From Nocardia huaxiensis (GTDB lineage Bacteria > Actinomycetota > Actinomycetes > Mycobacteriales > Mycobacteriaceae): a stretch of 64,000 nucleotides of DNA. This document shows, piece after piece, positions 1 to 8,505 of this stretch. A program made the translations under genes and the position numbers. Under the pieces are notes generated by a model that was not told the DNA's origin, did not search any database, and saw only the letters and a program-made list of their open reading frames with translations. The DNA lies in assembly GCF_013744875.1 (NCBI RefSeq), contig NZ_CP059399.1, positions 5,518,001-5,582,000 of the forward strand. The letters run 5' to 3'. Positions within the stretch are counted from its first letter, which is position 1, and each line of letters begins with the position of its first letter.

Positions 1-448
1 GATAGAAGTCCACGGGGACGCCCGGCGGCAGGCTGCCGCTGGCGACGATGTACTCGCAACCGGCGGCGGTCCGTTCCACCTCGGCCAGGCATCGATGCTG
101 TTCGGGAACGGTGAGCCGGGCTCCCGGGAAGACGAAACGGTATTGGCCGCCACCGTTGTGCTCGGTAACGGCCAGGTTCTGGCGGGTCTGGCTCGCGACC
201 GGCACCGGCCGGGTCGGCACGCCGGTGCAGCGCAGCAGATCCTCGAGCAGCACCCCGGCCGGCCCGCCCGCGGGAAACACCGCGGTCACCTCCGCGCCGA
301 GCGCCGCCACCGTGCGGGCGACATTGATGCCGCCGCCTCCGGGATCGAATCGTGGTGGCGCACAGCGCATCTTGTCGGTCGGCCACACCTGGTCGACCTC
401 GGTGGCGAGATCGATCGCGGGATTCATCGTCAGGGTCACGATCGCCAT
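1..448 (-). CDS. pfkB: 6-phosphofructokinase 2 (PfkB family), 3' part outside window
   Basis: About 149 N-terminal residues are visible; the gene runs off the left edge. The protein opens MAIVTLTMNPAIDLAT, the usual start of minor phosphofructokinase and sugar kinases of the ribokinase fold, followed by the substrate-binding GGGGINVART motif near residue 38. It should phosphorylate fructose-6-phosphate or a related sugar phosphate in the cytosol. The ATG at 448 follows a strong AGGAGG ribosome site. A DosR-like box lies 134 bp upstream. In M. tuberculosis the homologous pfkB (Rv2029c) belongs to the DosR regulon, which fits. Tagatose-6-phosphate or 1-phosphofructokinase activity cannot be excluded, because the catalytic C-terminus is not in the window. 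Confidence 0.9.
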   Translation of the reverse strand, partial: MAIVTLTMNPAIDLATEVDQVWPTDKMRCAPPRFDPGGGGINVARTVAALGAEVTAVFPAGGPAGVLLEDLLRCTGVPTRPVPVASQTRQNLAVTEHNGGGQYRFVFPGARLTVPEQHRCLAEVERTAAGCEYIVASGSLPPGVPVDFY

Positions 449-581
449 CGCGCACCTCCTCGGCGCAGCGCTGCCGCCGTGCCCGTCATTGCCGGAAAGC
501 TGGACCGGTCGCGGTGGACCGGCACATTCCACTGTCGGACATGGGATCCCGGGCCGGGAGAGCCGCCGTGCCCGCGACCGG

Positions 582-595
582 GAGCCTTTGGTCCC
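582..595. promoter_or_regulatory. DosR-like box (GAGCCTTTGGTCCC)
   Basis: Matches 12 of 14 positions of the DosR core GGGAC(C/T)WW(A/G)GTCCC, with a perfect right half. It sits 134 bp before the leftward pfkB start. No other gene starts nearby, so it most likely serves pfkB. Confidence 0.65.
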
Positions 596-634
596 TGGCC
601 GAGACCGGGCCGGCGATCGATCCGGCGATCACGG

Positions 635-1337
635 TTACCGGTCTCGCGGACCCTGTTCCAGCCGGAACGGCGGGTACTCGTCACGCATCAGAGTGGCGTA
701 GGCGAGGACGCGGTAGAACCAGCGGTTGACGCCCATGACGAAAACGAACAGTCCACGCGGATAGCGGGCGGTGAACAAGAGGGGCCACCGCGGCGATGAG
801 CACCAGCACCCCGATCAGCGGAACGGTGGTGGCGCCGGAGCCGTCGTCGTTGTCGCTGCCGCCGAGCACGAGCCCGCCGCTGTACATCGCGCCGAGCACC
901 AGGTAGTGCGGGATCGCCAGCAGCCACCATTTCACCAGCACCAGTCCGCGGGAAAGGCGTTCGGGGTATGCGACTTCCAGATCGGCCGGGTAGTCGGTGG
1001 AGCGCAGCGTGAACGGCGGATAGCGGTCGGTGCCCAGGGCGGCGTAGGTGTAGAACTGCACCCGCCACGACCAGCGCATGACCCCGACAGTGAAGTCGAA
1101 CAGACCGCGCGGATAGCGGCCGGTGAACAGGATGGCGAAGCCCGCCACCACGGTCACCACCCAGAACGCCGCCCAGAGGAACAGCAGGACGATGTAATGC
1201 GGCAGGGCCAGCAGCCATTTCACCAGCCACAGCCATCTCGACAACGGTTCGTCGAGATCGCCGCGCAGGTGGACGGGATAGCCGCCGGAGCTCACCGGCG
1301 AACCGGCGGGCGGCGCGGCGGTCGTGTCGGGTTGCAT
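635..1337 (-). pseudogene. DUF4389 membrane protein with apparent +1 frameshift
   Basis: The reading frame from ATG 1337 (SD AGGAGG just upstream) encodes a DUF4389 protein with two copies of the family unit: paired hydrophobic helices followed by RYPRGLF and DRYPPF motifs. After the second helix pair (residues about 175-185) the frame changes at the G run 781-784 and ends in an unrelated tail at 681. Removing one G restores the expected ending ([11 protein letters not shown], then RDEYPPF) and a TAA at 635-637. This is therefore either a real one-base insertion or a sequencing error. The function of DUF4389 proteins is unknown; this one would be an inner-membrane protein with about four helices. 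It is divergent from the Rv2004c-like gene, with a DosR-like box between them. Confidence 0.75.
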
Positions 1338-1497
1338 GATCGATCCTCCTGACCGGGTGGCGCGGATCGCGGCGTCGCGCGAAAACGACCGCGCCCACTC
1401 GGAATTCAGCATCGATCGCGCTCGCGGGCCGGTGCAGAGTCGAAAACCCGCGCTCCCCCGGGACCTCTGCCGCGCCCGGTCCGGGACCTTGTGCTCC

Positions 1498-1511
1498 GGG
1501 CGGAAAGTCTC
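1498..1511. promoter_or_regulatory. DosR-like box (GGGCGGAAAGTCTC)
   Basis: Matches 10 of 14 core positions. It lies in the 267-bp divergent gap between the DUF4389 gene (start 1337) and the Rv2004c-like gene (start 1605), and could serve either side. Confidence 0.5.
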
Positions 1512-1604
1512 CGCATTCCGGTGACCTTCGACGGTGCCGCGCCGGGTCGGCGCGGGCAATCCTGGGAAGGTCGATCCCCCACCCGAGACGGGAGCCGATG
1601 ACGC

Positions 1605-3107
1605 ATGGCACCGAACCACCAGCCCTTCGCTCAGGTCCGCGAGACGCACACCGGAGTCGTATTCCTGTGCGGGGAAAGGGCATACAAGGTCAAGAAACCG
1701 GTCGTCACCGACTTCCTGGACTTCGGGACGGCCGCGGCGCGGGAGCGGGCCTGCGCCCGCGAACTGGAGCTGAACCGACGATTCGCGCCGGATGTGTACC
1801 TGGGACTGGCGCAGCTGAGCGATCCGACCGGCGGACCCGACGAACCGGTGATCGTCATGCGCCGGATGCCGGACTCCGCCCGGCTCGCGGACCGGCTCGA
1901 CGCCGACGAGGAAGCACCGGAACTGTCGGCTCTCGCCGAACTGCTGGCCCGGCTGCACGACGCGGCGCGGCGCGGGCCCGAGATCTCGGCCGCGGGCACG
2001 CCCGCCGCGGTGCGCGCACGCTGGCAGGCACTGCTGCACAGCCTGCGCGAACAGCCCTTGGGCGCACTCGATCCCGACGATGTGGAGTATGCCGAGCTGC
2101 TGGCGGGACGCTTCCTGGACGGTCGCGGCGACCTACTCGCGCAGCGCATCGCCCAGGGCCGCATCGTCGACGGGCACGGGGATCTCCTGGCCGAGGACAT
2201 CTTCGTGCTGCCCGACGGCTTCCGCATCCTGGACTGCCTCGATTTCGACGACGCGTTGCGCTATGTCGACCGGCTCGACGATGCTGCTTTCCTCGCCATG
2301 GATCTGGAATTCCGCGGGCACTCCCGGCTCGCCGAGGATTTCCTGCGCGAGTACCTGCGCCGCTCCGGCGATGCGCCGCCCGCGTCGCTGCGCCACCACT
2401 ATCTCGCCTATCGCGCGCTGGTGCGCGCCAAGACCGACCGCCTGCGCGCGGCCCAGGGTGATCCGGAGGCCGGCGGCCAGGCCCGCCGCCACCTGCGCCT
2501 GACCCTGCGGCACCTGGCCGCGGGCGCGGTGCGCCTGGTCCTGGTCGGGGGTCTGCCCGGGACCGGAAAATCCACCGTGGCAGCCCAATTGGGCAGGCTC
2601 ACCGGCGCGGAGGTGATCTCCAGCGATACCGTGCGCGCCGAATTGCGTGCCCGCGGCGCCATCACCGGGCGGGCGGGCGTGTTCGGCGCGGGTGCCTACC
2701 GCCCGCAGGCCAAACACGCTGTGTACACACAGATGCTGGAACGGGCCCGGGAAAGGCTCGCACACGGTGTGCCGGTGATCCTGGACGCCGCGTGGACCGA
2801 CGTCGCCGAACGCCGGCGCGCGGTGCGGCTGGCCACCGATACCTGCTCGGATCTGGTGCAGCTGTGCTGCACCTGCCCCGGCACGATGGCCGCCGCGCGT
2901 ATGCGCACCCGCGCGCACGGCGATTCGGAGGCCACCCCGGCCATTGCCGAGGCCATGGCGGTTGCGGGCGAATACTGGTGCGGCGCAACTCTTCTGGATA
3001 CCACCGACACCCTCGAGCACACCGTGGCCGCCGCCCTGCGCGAGTGGGACGCCGCTCCCTTGCGCGCGCCGCGCCGCCCCGAGTCCAGCTCGCTGCCGTC
3101 GCGGTGA
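1605..3107 (+). CDS. Phosphotransferase/P-loop kinase fusion (Rv2004c-like)
   Basis: A 500-residue two-domain protein. The N-terminal half resembles aminoglycoside phosphotransferase-fold kinases, with HGDLLAEDIF near residue 190 and LDCLDFDD soon after, equivalent to the catalytic Asp and metal-binding regions. The C-terminal half is a P-loop kinase with Walker A GLPGTGKST near residues 315-323. Length and layout match the M. tuberculosis DosR-regulon protein Rv2004c (about 498 residues), whose substrate is not established. ATG 1605 is chosen because the kinase fold begins directly after it; GGGAG lies 11 bp upstream. It is divergent from DUF4389 across a shared DosR-like box. The physiological substrate is unknown. 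Confidence 0.88.
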   Translation: MAPNHQPFAQVRETHTGVVFLCGERAYKVKKPVVTDFLDFGTAAARERACARELELNRRFAPDVYLGLAQLSDPTGGPDEPVIVMRRMPDSARLADRLDADEEAPELSALAELLARLHDAARRGPEISAAGTPAAVRARWQALLHSLREQPLGALDPDDVEYAELLAGRFLDGRGDLLAQRIAQGRIVDGHGDLLAEDIFVLPDGFRILDCLDFDDALRYVDRLDDAAFLAMDLEFRGHSRLAEDFLREYLRRSGDAPPASLRHHYLAYRALVRAKTDRLRAAQGDPEAGGQARRHLRLTLRHLAAGAVRLVLVGGLPGTGKSTVAAQLGRLTGAEVISSDTVRAELRARGAITGRAGVFGAGAYRPQAKHAVYTQMLERARERLAHGVPVILDAAWTDVAERRRAVRLATDTCSDLVQLCCTCPGTMAAARMRTRAHGDSEATPAIAEAMAVAGEYWCGATLLDTTDTLEHTVAAALREWDAAPLRAPRRPESSSLPSR

Positions 3108-3152
3108 CGCCGCGGCAGACGATCCGTTCCCGGATGCCGCACCGCGGGCAGG

Positions 3153-3800
3153 TCAGGTCGTCACGGTGGGCACCAGCATGACCGGCACGGACGCCTCCGC
3201 CAGCGCGGTGCGCACGGTGCGGGCGCGCCCCGGCAGCAGGGTGCGGGACCAGCCGAGAATGATCAGATCGGCCGACTTGTCGGCGACCTCGACGACATTC
3301 TCGCCCGGCCCGCCGCTGCACAGCGTCACCTCCGGGGGCACGGTGTCGAAATACGGTGCGCAGTAACGCGATACGAATTCCTCCTGCCACTCCGCACGCG
3401 CGTGCGCCGCCTGATCCCAGTACGACGGCGTGGTGGCGCTGTCGAAGACATGCAGCACGATGATCTCCACCCCGGCGGCGCGGAACAGCCGCACCGTCTC
3501 CGCGACCGCGTTCGCCGTCTCCGTCGTCCCGTCGAGTGGCACCAGCACCTGATCGATCACACTGTGCAGGCGAGTGTCGGCGCGCACGAACACCACGGGC
3601 TTCGACGCCTGCTCGACAATGCGCCAGCCGCCGTCCAGCTCCGCGACGCCGAGCAGCACACCCGGATCGTTCAGCGCGAGCAGGAATTCCGCGTCCGAGA
3701 CCGTCGCGGCCAGCACACGCGACTCCGCCGCCAGCACCGCGCCCAGGGCGCCCGCGATGGCCGACGCGGGCGGTGACGGGCGCACCAGAATCTCACTCAT
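3153..3800 (-). CDS. Divergent universal stress protein
   Basis: A 215-residue protein whose residues about 80-215 form a USP fold: VLVPLDGTTETANAV strand/helix start and a terminal LIILGWSRT...VPVMLV stretch. The usual ATP loop G-x2-G-x9-G(S/T) is not recognisable (GWSRTLLPGRARTV instead), so it probably does not bind ATP. The first 80 residues look like a worn partial USP copy. Its ATG at 3800 overlaps the stop of the GH65 gene (TCAT at 3797-3800), so the two are translationally coupled and probably functionally linked. It converges with the Rv2004c-like gene. Confidence 0.8.
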   Translation of the reverse strand: MSEILVRPSPPASAIAGALGAVLAAESRVLAATVSDAEFLLALNDPGVLLGVAELDGGWRIVEQASKPVVFVRADTRLHSVIDQVLVPLDGTTETANAVAETVRLFRAAGVEIIVLHVFDSATTPSYWDQAAHARAEWQEEFVSRYCAPYFDTVPPEVTLCSGGPGENVVEVADKSADLIILGWSRTLLPGRARTVRTALAEASVPVMLVPTVTT

Positions 3801-5980
3801 CCGGCCTTCTCTTCCGTTGCGGGCCACCAGGATTCGCCCTCGACCACCGCGGGCCGCCGACCGCCGACCGCCACCGTGAGCGGGCCGTCGGTGTGCAGGC
3901 GCACCCCGGCCGCGGTCAGGTCGAGCCGCACACGGCGGCCGAGGCAGCGGAACGCGATGCCCAGCCGCGGCCAGGCTCGCGGCAGTTCCGGGCGAACGAC
4001 GACCATGCCCGATCGCACCCGCACCCCGGCGAATCCGGTGAGCATGGCCTGCCACACCCCGCCGAGGGTTGCCATGTGCAGGCCCGACGCGGTGGTGCCG
4101 GTGCCGTCCTCCAGATCCATGCGCAGCGCCGGCCGCAACATCTCCAGCGCCGCGTCCGGCCGGCCGTCGCGCGCGAGCAGCGTGGCCATGATCGCGGGCG
4201 ACAGCGACGATCCGTGGGTCGTGTAGCGCAGGTAGTAATCCAGGTTCGCGCTCAGCGATCCGGGCTGCACCTCGGCCGGGATCATGTGGTGCAGCATCAG
4301 CACATCCGGCTGTTTGATCAACTGCGACCGGGCCACCCGCTGCTGACCCAGCAGCACGTCCGCCGCCACATGCCGGCCCGCGACCTCGGCGGCGGTCAGC
4401 GGCTCCAGGTCGAAATAGCCGGTGAACTGTTCGTAGCGACCGTCCGGGCGAAGCTGATCGACAATGCGATCGGCGAGGCGGCGCCACGTCTCCTGCTCAC
4501 CGGCCTCCCGGGTGTCGCGGGGGCGCAGCCGGGCCGCCCGGCGCAGATTCCACCGCGCCATCACATTGGTGAAGGCGTTGTCGGTGACGCATTCGTGGTA
4601 TTCGTCGGGGCCTATGACGCCGCGCAGATGCGCGCGGCCCCCGGCGTCGAGCTCGAATCGCGACGCCCAATAGCGGGCGGTGTCGAGCAGCAGGTCCCGC
4701 GCGGTGGTCTCGAGGTAGCCGCGCCGGCCGGTCCACTGCGCGAAATAGTCTGCGGCCCAGGCCACGTCGGCGGTGATGTGCTCCTCGCGGGTGCCGGTCA
4801 GAATGGGCACCGGAGTACCCCCGAGGAATCCGCTGCGCGGGGTCACATCGGTGCCGTCGGCGGCGGATTCCCAGGGGAATCGAGCGCCCCGGCAGCCGTC
4901 CGCGCGAGCGCGCTCCCGTGCCGCGGGCAATCGCCGCAGCCGGTACTCCACCATGGCCGCCGCGGCGTCCGGATCCATGGAGACCATCGCGGGCAGCACG
5001 AAAACGTCGGTGTCCCAGAAGATGTGGCCGCGATATCCCCGGCCGGACAGCCCGCGGGCGCCCACGGCGGCCTCACCGTGGGCGCCCGCGTTGGACCACA
5101 GCTGGAACAGCGCGAATCGCACCGCCAGTTCGGTTTCCGGATCGCCGGGCAAGTCGAGGCCGACCTCCGACCAGCGCCGGGCCCACGCGGCACGGTGCAC
5201 CCGCAGCATCTCGTCGACCCCCTGTTTCCACGCGCGGCGCAGTTCCCGCTGGGCCCGCCCGGCCCCGCTGCCGGTCCGGGTGTCAGCGGTGACCGCCACC
5301 ACCCGGTCCAGCGTGTGACCGGCCGCGGTGGCGGCCGACCGCTGCGCGGCTGCCGCGGTGATCGCCCCGTCGCCGTCGGATTCGATACGCAGACACCGGG
5401 TTTCGATCCCCACGCCGGGCGCCGCGACCGGGACCTCGACCGTGGCGTGCGCCTGGTCTCCCGGTGGCGGGAGCAGCGGCGGGCCCGGAGCGAAGTCCGG
5501 CGCGCTGGTGGTCACCCGCATGGCCAGCACGGCACACAGATCCGCGCACGCGAAACGCATGCTGTGATATCGCTGCGCCTCGGCCTGCGCAATCCGATGC
5601 AGCACACCGGAATACAGATCGAGATAGCGTGCGGACTCCGGCCTGGTTCCGCCGGCGATGCCGGTCCAGCGCGGACCCTCCAGCAGGCACTGTTCCGGTC
5701 CCGAGCCCGCATACACTCCGCCCACGAGAATTCCCGGGCCCGAATCGGCGTCGTCCTCCGCCACGCCCGGTGCGGCGACGTCACCGCATCCGACCGTGAA
5801 CACCGGCACATCGGATACCGCGGACCGGCGCGGGTGCTGCCGCACCGTCCACCGCGGATCGAGGTCGACGCCGGGTGCGTCGCGGGTGTGCGCACTCGCG
5901 CCCGCGGCGGGAGCGCGATGGTCGTCCATTTCGGACGATGCGGTGTCGTATGACGTGGCCGGGACGCGATGATCATTCAT
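3797..5980 (-). CDS. Glycoside hydrolase family 65 protein (trehalose/maltose phosphorylase-like)
   Basis: A 727-residue protein with the GH65 architecture: N-terminal beta-sandwich, then an (alpha/alpha)6 barrel with FWDTDVFVLP and the catalytic-acid motif GPDEYHE near residue 458, and a C-terminal beta domain. GH65 enzymes phosphorolyse or hydrolyse alpha-glucosides such as trehalose, maltose or kojibiose. In M. tuberculosis Rv2006 the same domain is fused to the OtsB1 trehalose-phosphate phosphatase; here no OtsB domain is present. ATG 5980 has only a weak upstream AAGCGAG; an alternative start 17 codons later (MDDHRAP) is possible. It is coupled to the USP gene downstream. I see no clear DosR-like box in the 123-bp upstream gap. 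Confidence 0.85.
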   Translation of the reverse strand: MNDHRVPATSYDTASSEMDDHRAPAAGASAHTRDAPGVDLDPRWTVRQHPRRSAVSDVPVFTVGCGDVAAPGVAEDDADSGPGILVGGVYAGSGPEQCLLEGPRWTGIAGGTRPESARYLDLYSGVLHRIAQAEAQRYHSMRFACADLCAVLAMRVTTSAPDFAPGPPLLPPPGDQAHATVEVPVAAPGVGIETRCLRIESDGDGAITAAAAQRSAATAAGHTLDRVVAVTADTRTGSGAGRAQRELRRAWKQGVDEMLRVHRAAWARRWSEVGLDLPGDPETELAVRFALFQLWSNAGAHGEAAVGARGLSGRGYRGHIFWDTDVFVLPAMVSMDPDAAAAMVEYRLRRLPAARERARADGCRGARFPWESAADGTDVTPRSGFLGGTPVPILTGTREEHITADVAWAADYFAQWTGRRGYLETTARDLLLDTARYWASRFELDAGGRAHLRGVIGPDEYHECVTDNAFTNVMARWNLRRAARLRPRDTREAGEQETWRRLADRIVDQLRPDGRYEQFTGYFDLEPLTAAEVAGRHVAADVLLGQQRVARSQLIKQPDVLMLHHMIPAEVQPGSLSANLDYYLRYTTHGSSLSPAIMATLLARDGRPDAALEMLRPALRMDLEDGTGTTASGLHMATLGGVWQAMLTGFAGVRVRSGMVVVRPELPRAWPRLGIAFRCLGRRVRLDLTAAGVRLHTDGPLTVAVGGRRPAVVEGESWWPATEEKAG

Positions 5981-6103
5981 CCGCGCTGCTCGCTTCCACT
6001 GCGAGATTCACTGTCCACCATCCACGATCCCCCTGCGCGCACCTCGGCGATACCGCGCTGAGGTCACGGTCGCGACACCATCTGCATGACGACGCGACCG
6101 GCG

Positions 6104-7105
6104 TCAATCGCGCAGGGTGCGGCTGGGCAGCACGCCGTAGACCTCCCGATACCATGCGGCGAAACGCGCCTGATGAGTGAAACCCCAACGCGCGGCGATG
6201 GTTTCGACGGTCGCCCCGGAGCCGGGGTCGGCGGCCAGCAGTTCCTGATGGGCGCGGGAGAGCCGGACCCGGCGCAGATAGTGCAGCGGTGTGGTGTCGA
6301 GGTGCCGGCGGAAACCGGACTGCAGGGCGCGCGGGCCGATGCGGGCCGCGGCGGCGATCCCGGTCAGCGTCAACGGTTCCGCGGCGTGGTCCTCGATGAA
6401 CTGGGCCGCACGCCGGATGGTCGCCGGCGCCGTCCGGCCCGGGCCGGGAATGTAGTCCGCGGTCATGGTGGAATTGGGGAAGACTGTCAGCAATGCCGTG
6501 GTCGTGAGGCGCTCGAGCCCGTGCAGCACCAGCGGCTCCAGGGTCTGCGCGCCGGACTCCACCAGCTGGCGGAACAGGAACGTGGCGGTGTCGGTCCACA
6601 ACCGCTGCTTACCCGCGAGCGGGGCCAGCCCGTGGAACCGCAATCGCCGCCCGGACAGCTCACACGCCTCGGCGGCGTGTTCGGCGATCATGGCCGGCGA
6701 GATTCCCACCACGGCGTACACCGGATTCCGCAGACCGGTCACCCAGTTCGAATCGCTCGGCATCAGGAACATCTCGCCCGCCGACAGCGCCAATTCCTGT
6801 TTGCCCGTGGTGAAGTGACCGGCGCCCGACAGCAGCACCCCCGCGAGCAACGCGTCGGCGGGCTCCCCCTCCCCGTGATAGGCGAACCCGGGGAAACGCA
6901 GGATCGACGCGCTGAGCCCGCCAACGGCCGCCGACCGCACTTCGACGCGCATGGCCTGCGCCCCGGACAGCGTGATCCGTGCCCGGTGGTCGATCAGCAG
7001 CGCTTTGATCACCTCGACACCTTCGTCGGGTTCGCAAGCGCGAATCTCGGTGCGTTGCACCGCAACCGCCGCCGCCCCGACCGCGATGCCTCTGCTCGTC
7101 GGCAC
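6104..7105 (-). CDS. AraC-family transcriptional regulator
   Basis: The C-terminal hundred residues carry two helix-turn-helix motifs typical of AraC/XylS proteins (LTLTGIAAAARIGPRALQ and TVETIAARWGFTHQARFAAWY, ending in a G-x-LPS element). The N-terminal part resembles the cupin-like AraC_binding_2 sensor fold. The in-frame open region extends far upstream with no good start. I chose GTG 7105 (333 residues), which has GGAAGG about 13 bp before it and gives the normal family length. The ligand is unknown. Its divergence from the surrounding dormancy genes and lack of a box suggest it may not be part of the regulon. Confidence 0.72.
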   Translation of the reverse strand: MPTSRGIAVGAAAVAVQRTEIRACEPDEGVEVIKALLIDHRARITLSGAQAMRVEVRSAAVGGLSASILRFPGFAYHGEGEPADALLAGVLLSGAGHFTTGKQELALSAGEMFLMPSDSNWVTGLRNPVYAVVGISPAMIAEHAAEACELSGRRLRFHGLAPLAGKQRLWTDTATFLFRQLVESGAQTLEPLVLHGLERLTTTALLTVFPNSTMTADYIPGPGRTAPATIRRAAQFIEDHAAEPLTLTGIAAAARIGPRALQSGFRRHLDTTPLHYLRRVRLSRAHQELLAADPGSGATVETIAARWGFTHQARFAAWYREVYGVLPSRTLRD

Positions 7106-7296
7106 CTCGACCGCCTGCCTTCCGCCATGCTGCGGGCTCCCGCCGCCGACAATAGCCGGAACGCGAACCGCATATCCAGGGAACGAATCTTCCTGACCGG
7201 ACCGGCCATTCACCACCGCACGGCGCAGTAATACTGATGACACGCTCTGCACCAACGGATTCGCTGCACCGATGCAGCCCGGAACTGCATTGCCCA

Positions 7297-7339
7297 GGCC
7301 CCGCAGGCGACGACCACCCCCCGCCCCGCCTGCGGGGCC
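7297..7339. terminator. 13-bp perfect inverted repeat, possible terminator
   Basis: GGCCCCGCAGGCG (7297-7309) pairs perfectly with CGCCTGCGGGGCC (7327-7339) around a 17-nt loop. There is no T tract. It lies in the 375-bp gene-free stretch 7106-7480, downstream of the leftward CsoR-type gene and upstream of the AraC gene, so it may end the first transcript or be a regulatory stem. I see nothing else in that stretch. Confidence 0.5.
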
Positions 7340-7480
7340 ACCCCTCTGCCCGCGTCGCCACGGCGCGACGGAGCGGACCCGATCGGCAGTGCGTCTCCGC
7401 CCAAGCGCACCGCTACGCCGCAACCCCGCGCTGCACGAAAATCGCTGCGTCCAGCGCGGGGTGCGGCATCCCTGCGGGTT

Positions 7481-7741
7481 TCACGCCAGGGAGAGGAACA
7501 GCTTCTCCATCTTCTTCGTGTCCACGCTGTCGGGGCCGCCGGTGGTCAAGCAGTGCTGCAACCCCGTGGCGACGAGCGCGTATCCGCTGCGGCTGAGGGC
7601 CTTGTTGACCGCCGCGAGCTGGGTGAGCACGTCCTCGCATTCCGCGCCCCCCTCCATCATGCGGATGACGGAGGCGAGATGGCCGTGCGCCCGCTTCATC
7701 CGCGTGATGATGGCCTTCGTGTCCTCGGGCTCCAGTCGCAT
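7481..7741 (-). CDS. CsoR/RcnR-family repressor, CstR-like (thiol/persulfide type)
   Basis: An 86-residue all-helical protein of the DUF156 family, which represses metal or sulfur-stress genes. The first Cys is in AECEDVL (residue about 37) and the second in LQHCLTT. The position that holds the second copper ligand His in CsoR reads Gly (ATGLQHC against the DDHVRHC pattern). Two Cys without that His is the pattern of CstR-type persulfide sensors rather than copper sensors; this is an inference from family knowledge. It is divergent from the AhpD-like gene with two G/C-tract operators between them, indicating autoregulation and control of that gene. ATG 7741 is the obvious start. Confidence 0.88.
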   Translation of the reverse strand: MRLEPEDTKAIITRMKRAHGHLASVIRMMEGGAECEDVLTQLAAVNKALSRSGYALVATGLQHCLTTGGPDSVDTKKMEKLFLSLA

Positions 7742-7792
7742 GGTCGGTCTCCGTTCGTCGGGGCGACCGTCGCGGCCGCACCGGTTCATTGT

Positions 7793-7810
7793 ATATCCCC
7801 CCAGGGGGAT
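7793..7810. promoter_or_regulatory. CsoR/CstR-type operator 1
   Basis: ATATCCCCCCAGGGGGAT, a quasi-palindrome typical of CsoR-family operators (A/T flank, C tract, G tract). It lies between a possible rightward -35 (TTGTAT, 7789-7794) and -10 (TAGGCT, 7813-7818; spacer 18), so binding would block the promoter of the AhpD-like gene. Confidence 0.75.
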
Positions 7811-7824
7811 GCTAGGCTCGGGCC

Positions 7825-7842
7825 ATATCCCCCTGGGGGGAT
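7825..7842. promoter_or_regulatory. CsoR/CstR-type operator 2
   Basis: ATATCCCCCTGGGGGGAT, the second quasi-palindrome, 32 bp (about three helical turns) from operator 1. The two sites share the same A/T flank and differ by which arm carries the extra C or G. Both lie in the divergent region between the repressor gene and the AhpD-like gene. Confidence 0.75.
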
Positions 7843-7908
7843 CTAGATCGAGTGCCAATTCGCACCGAGTCCCCCTCGGCACAGCACAGAACGAAAGGAC
7901 CCCCGCCG

Positions 7909-8304
7909 ATGTCATCGGTCACCGAGCACACCCACGCCTCCCCGCACGGCACCGCGGTACTGCGCGAGCTCTCGCCGCAGCACCGCGAACTGCGCCGCGC
8001 CATCCCCGACGTCTACAAGGGCTTCGGCGAGTTGAGCAAGGCGGCGTTCACGCCGGGTGCGCTCGACCGGAAGACCAAGGAGCTCATGGCTTTCGCCATC
8101 GGCGTGGTCGAGGGCTGCGACGGTTGCATCGCCTCGCACGGGCAGGCTGCCGCCCGCGCCGGAGCCACCCGGCAGGAGGCCGCCGAGGCCATCGGCGTCA
8201 CCTTCCTCATGCACGGCGGCCCCGCCACCATCCACGGGGCCCGCGCCTATGAAGCCTTCTGCGAGTTCGCCGACGCCGTCGAGGACGGCCAGGCCCCGGC
8301 GTGA
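7909..8304 (+). CDS. Carboxymuconolactone decarboxylase / AhpD-like protein
   Basis: A 131-residue alkylhydroperoxidase-D-like protein. It carries the redox motif EGCDGCIASHG (CxxCxxxH, residues about 67-77), as in AhpD and related peroxide or thiol oxidoreductases. It probably reduces peroxides or reactive sulfur using its Cys pair. ATG 7909 follows GAAAGGAC; in-frame upstream codons lack such a site. The promoter region contains two CsoR/CstR-type operators, so it is likely derepressed by the stress sensed by the divergent repressor. Persulfide or copper stress is inferred, not shown. Confidence 0.88.
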   Translation: MSSVTEHTHASPHGTAVLRELSPQHRELRRAIPDVYKGFGELSKAAFTPGALDRKTKELMAFAIGVVEGCDGCIASHGQAAARAGATRQEAAEAIGVTFLMHGGPATIHGARAYEAFCEFADAVEDGQAPA

Positions 8305-8328
8305 ACACCCACGGAAAGGGAATCCACC

Positions 8329-8490
8329 ATGTGTAGCCCCGTGCGCTGCAAGTCCTGCGGCAAGACCACGTGGTCCGGCTGCGGTCAGCACATCGCGCAG
8401 GTCCGCGCGAACGTCCCCGCCGACCGCTGGTGCCCGGGCCACCCCGAGACCGAAGGCAAGGGCCTGCTGCGCCGACTGTTCGAACGATGA
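8329..8490 (+). CDS. Small Cys-rich protein (possible zinc ribbon)
   Basis: A 53-residue protein. CKSCGK and SGCGQH followed by WCPGH give a CxxC...CxxH...C arrangement that could bind zinc. It starts at ATG 8329 after GGAAAGGGAA, 24 bp beyond the AhpD-like gene, so it is probably co-transcribed with it. I recognise the CKSCGKTTWSGCGQH pattern as a widespread actinobacterial small protein of unknown function. Confidence 0.75.
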   Translation: MCSPVRCKSCGKTTWSGCGQHIAQVRANVPADRWCPGHPETEGKGLLRRLFER

Positions 8491-8505
8491 GAATCGAGAG
8501 CTGAG

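Noticed and set aside
1483..1497. GGGACCTTGTGCTCC as a DosR box
   Set aside because: The two half-sites are one base too far apart; the neighbouring 1498-1511 site has correct spacing.
3536..5953. Rightward open frame of 805 codons opposite the GH65 gene
   Set aside because: Shadow of the GH65 gene; no recognisable domain and Arg/His/Gly/Gln-rich composition.
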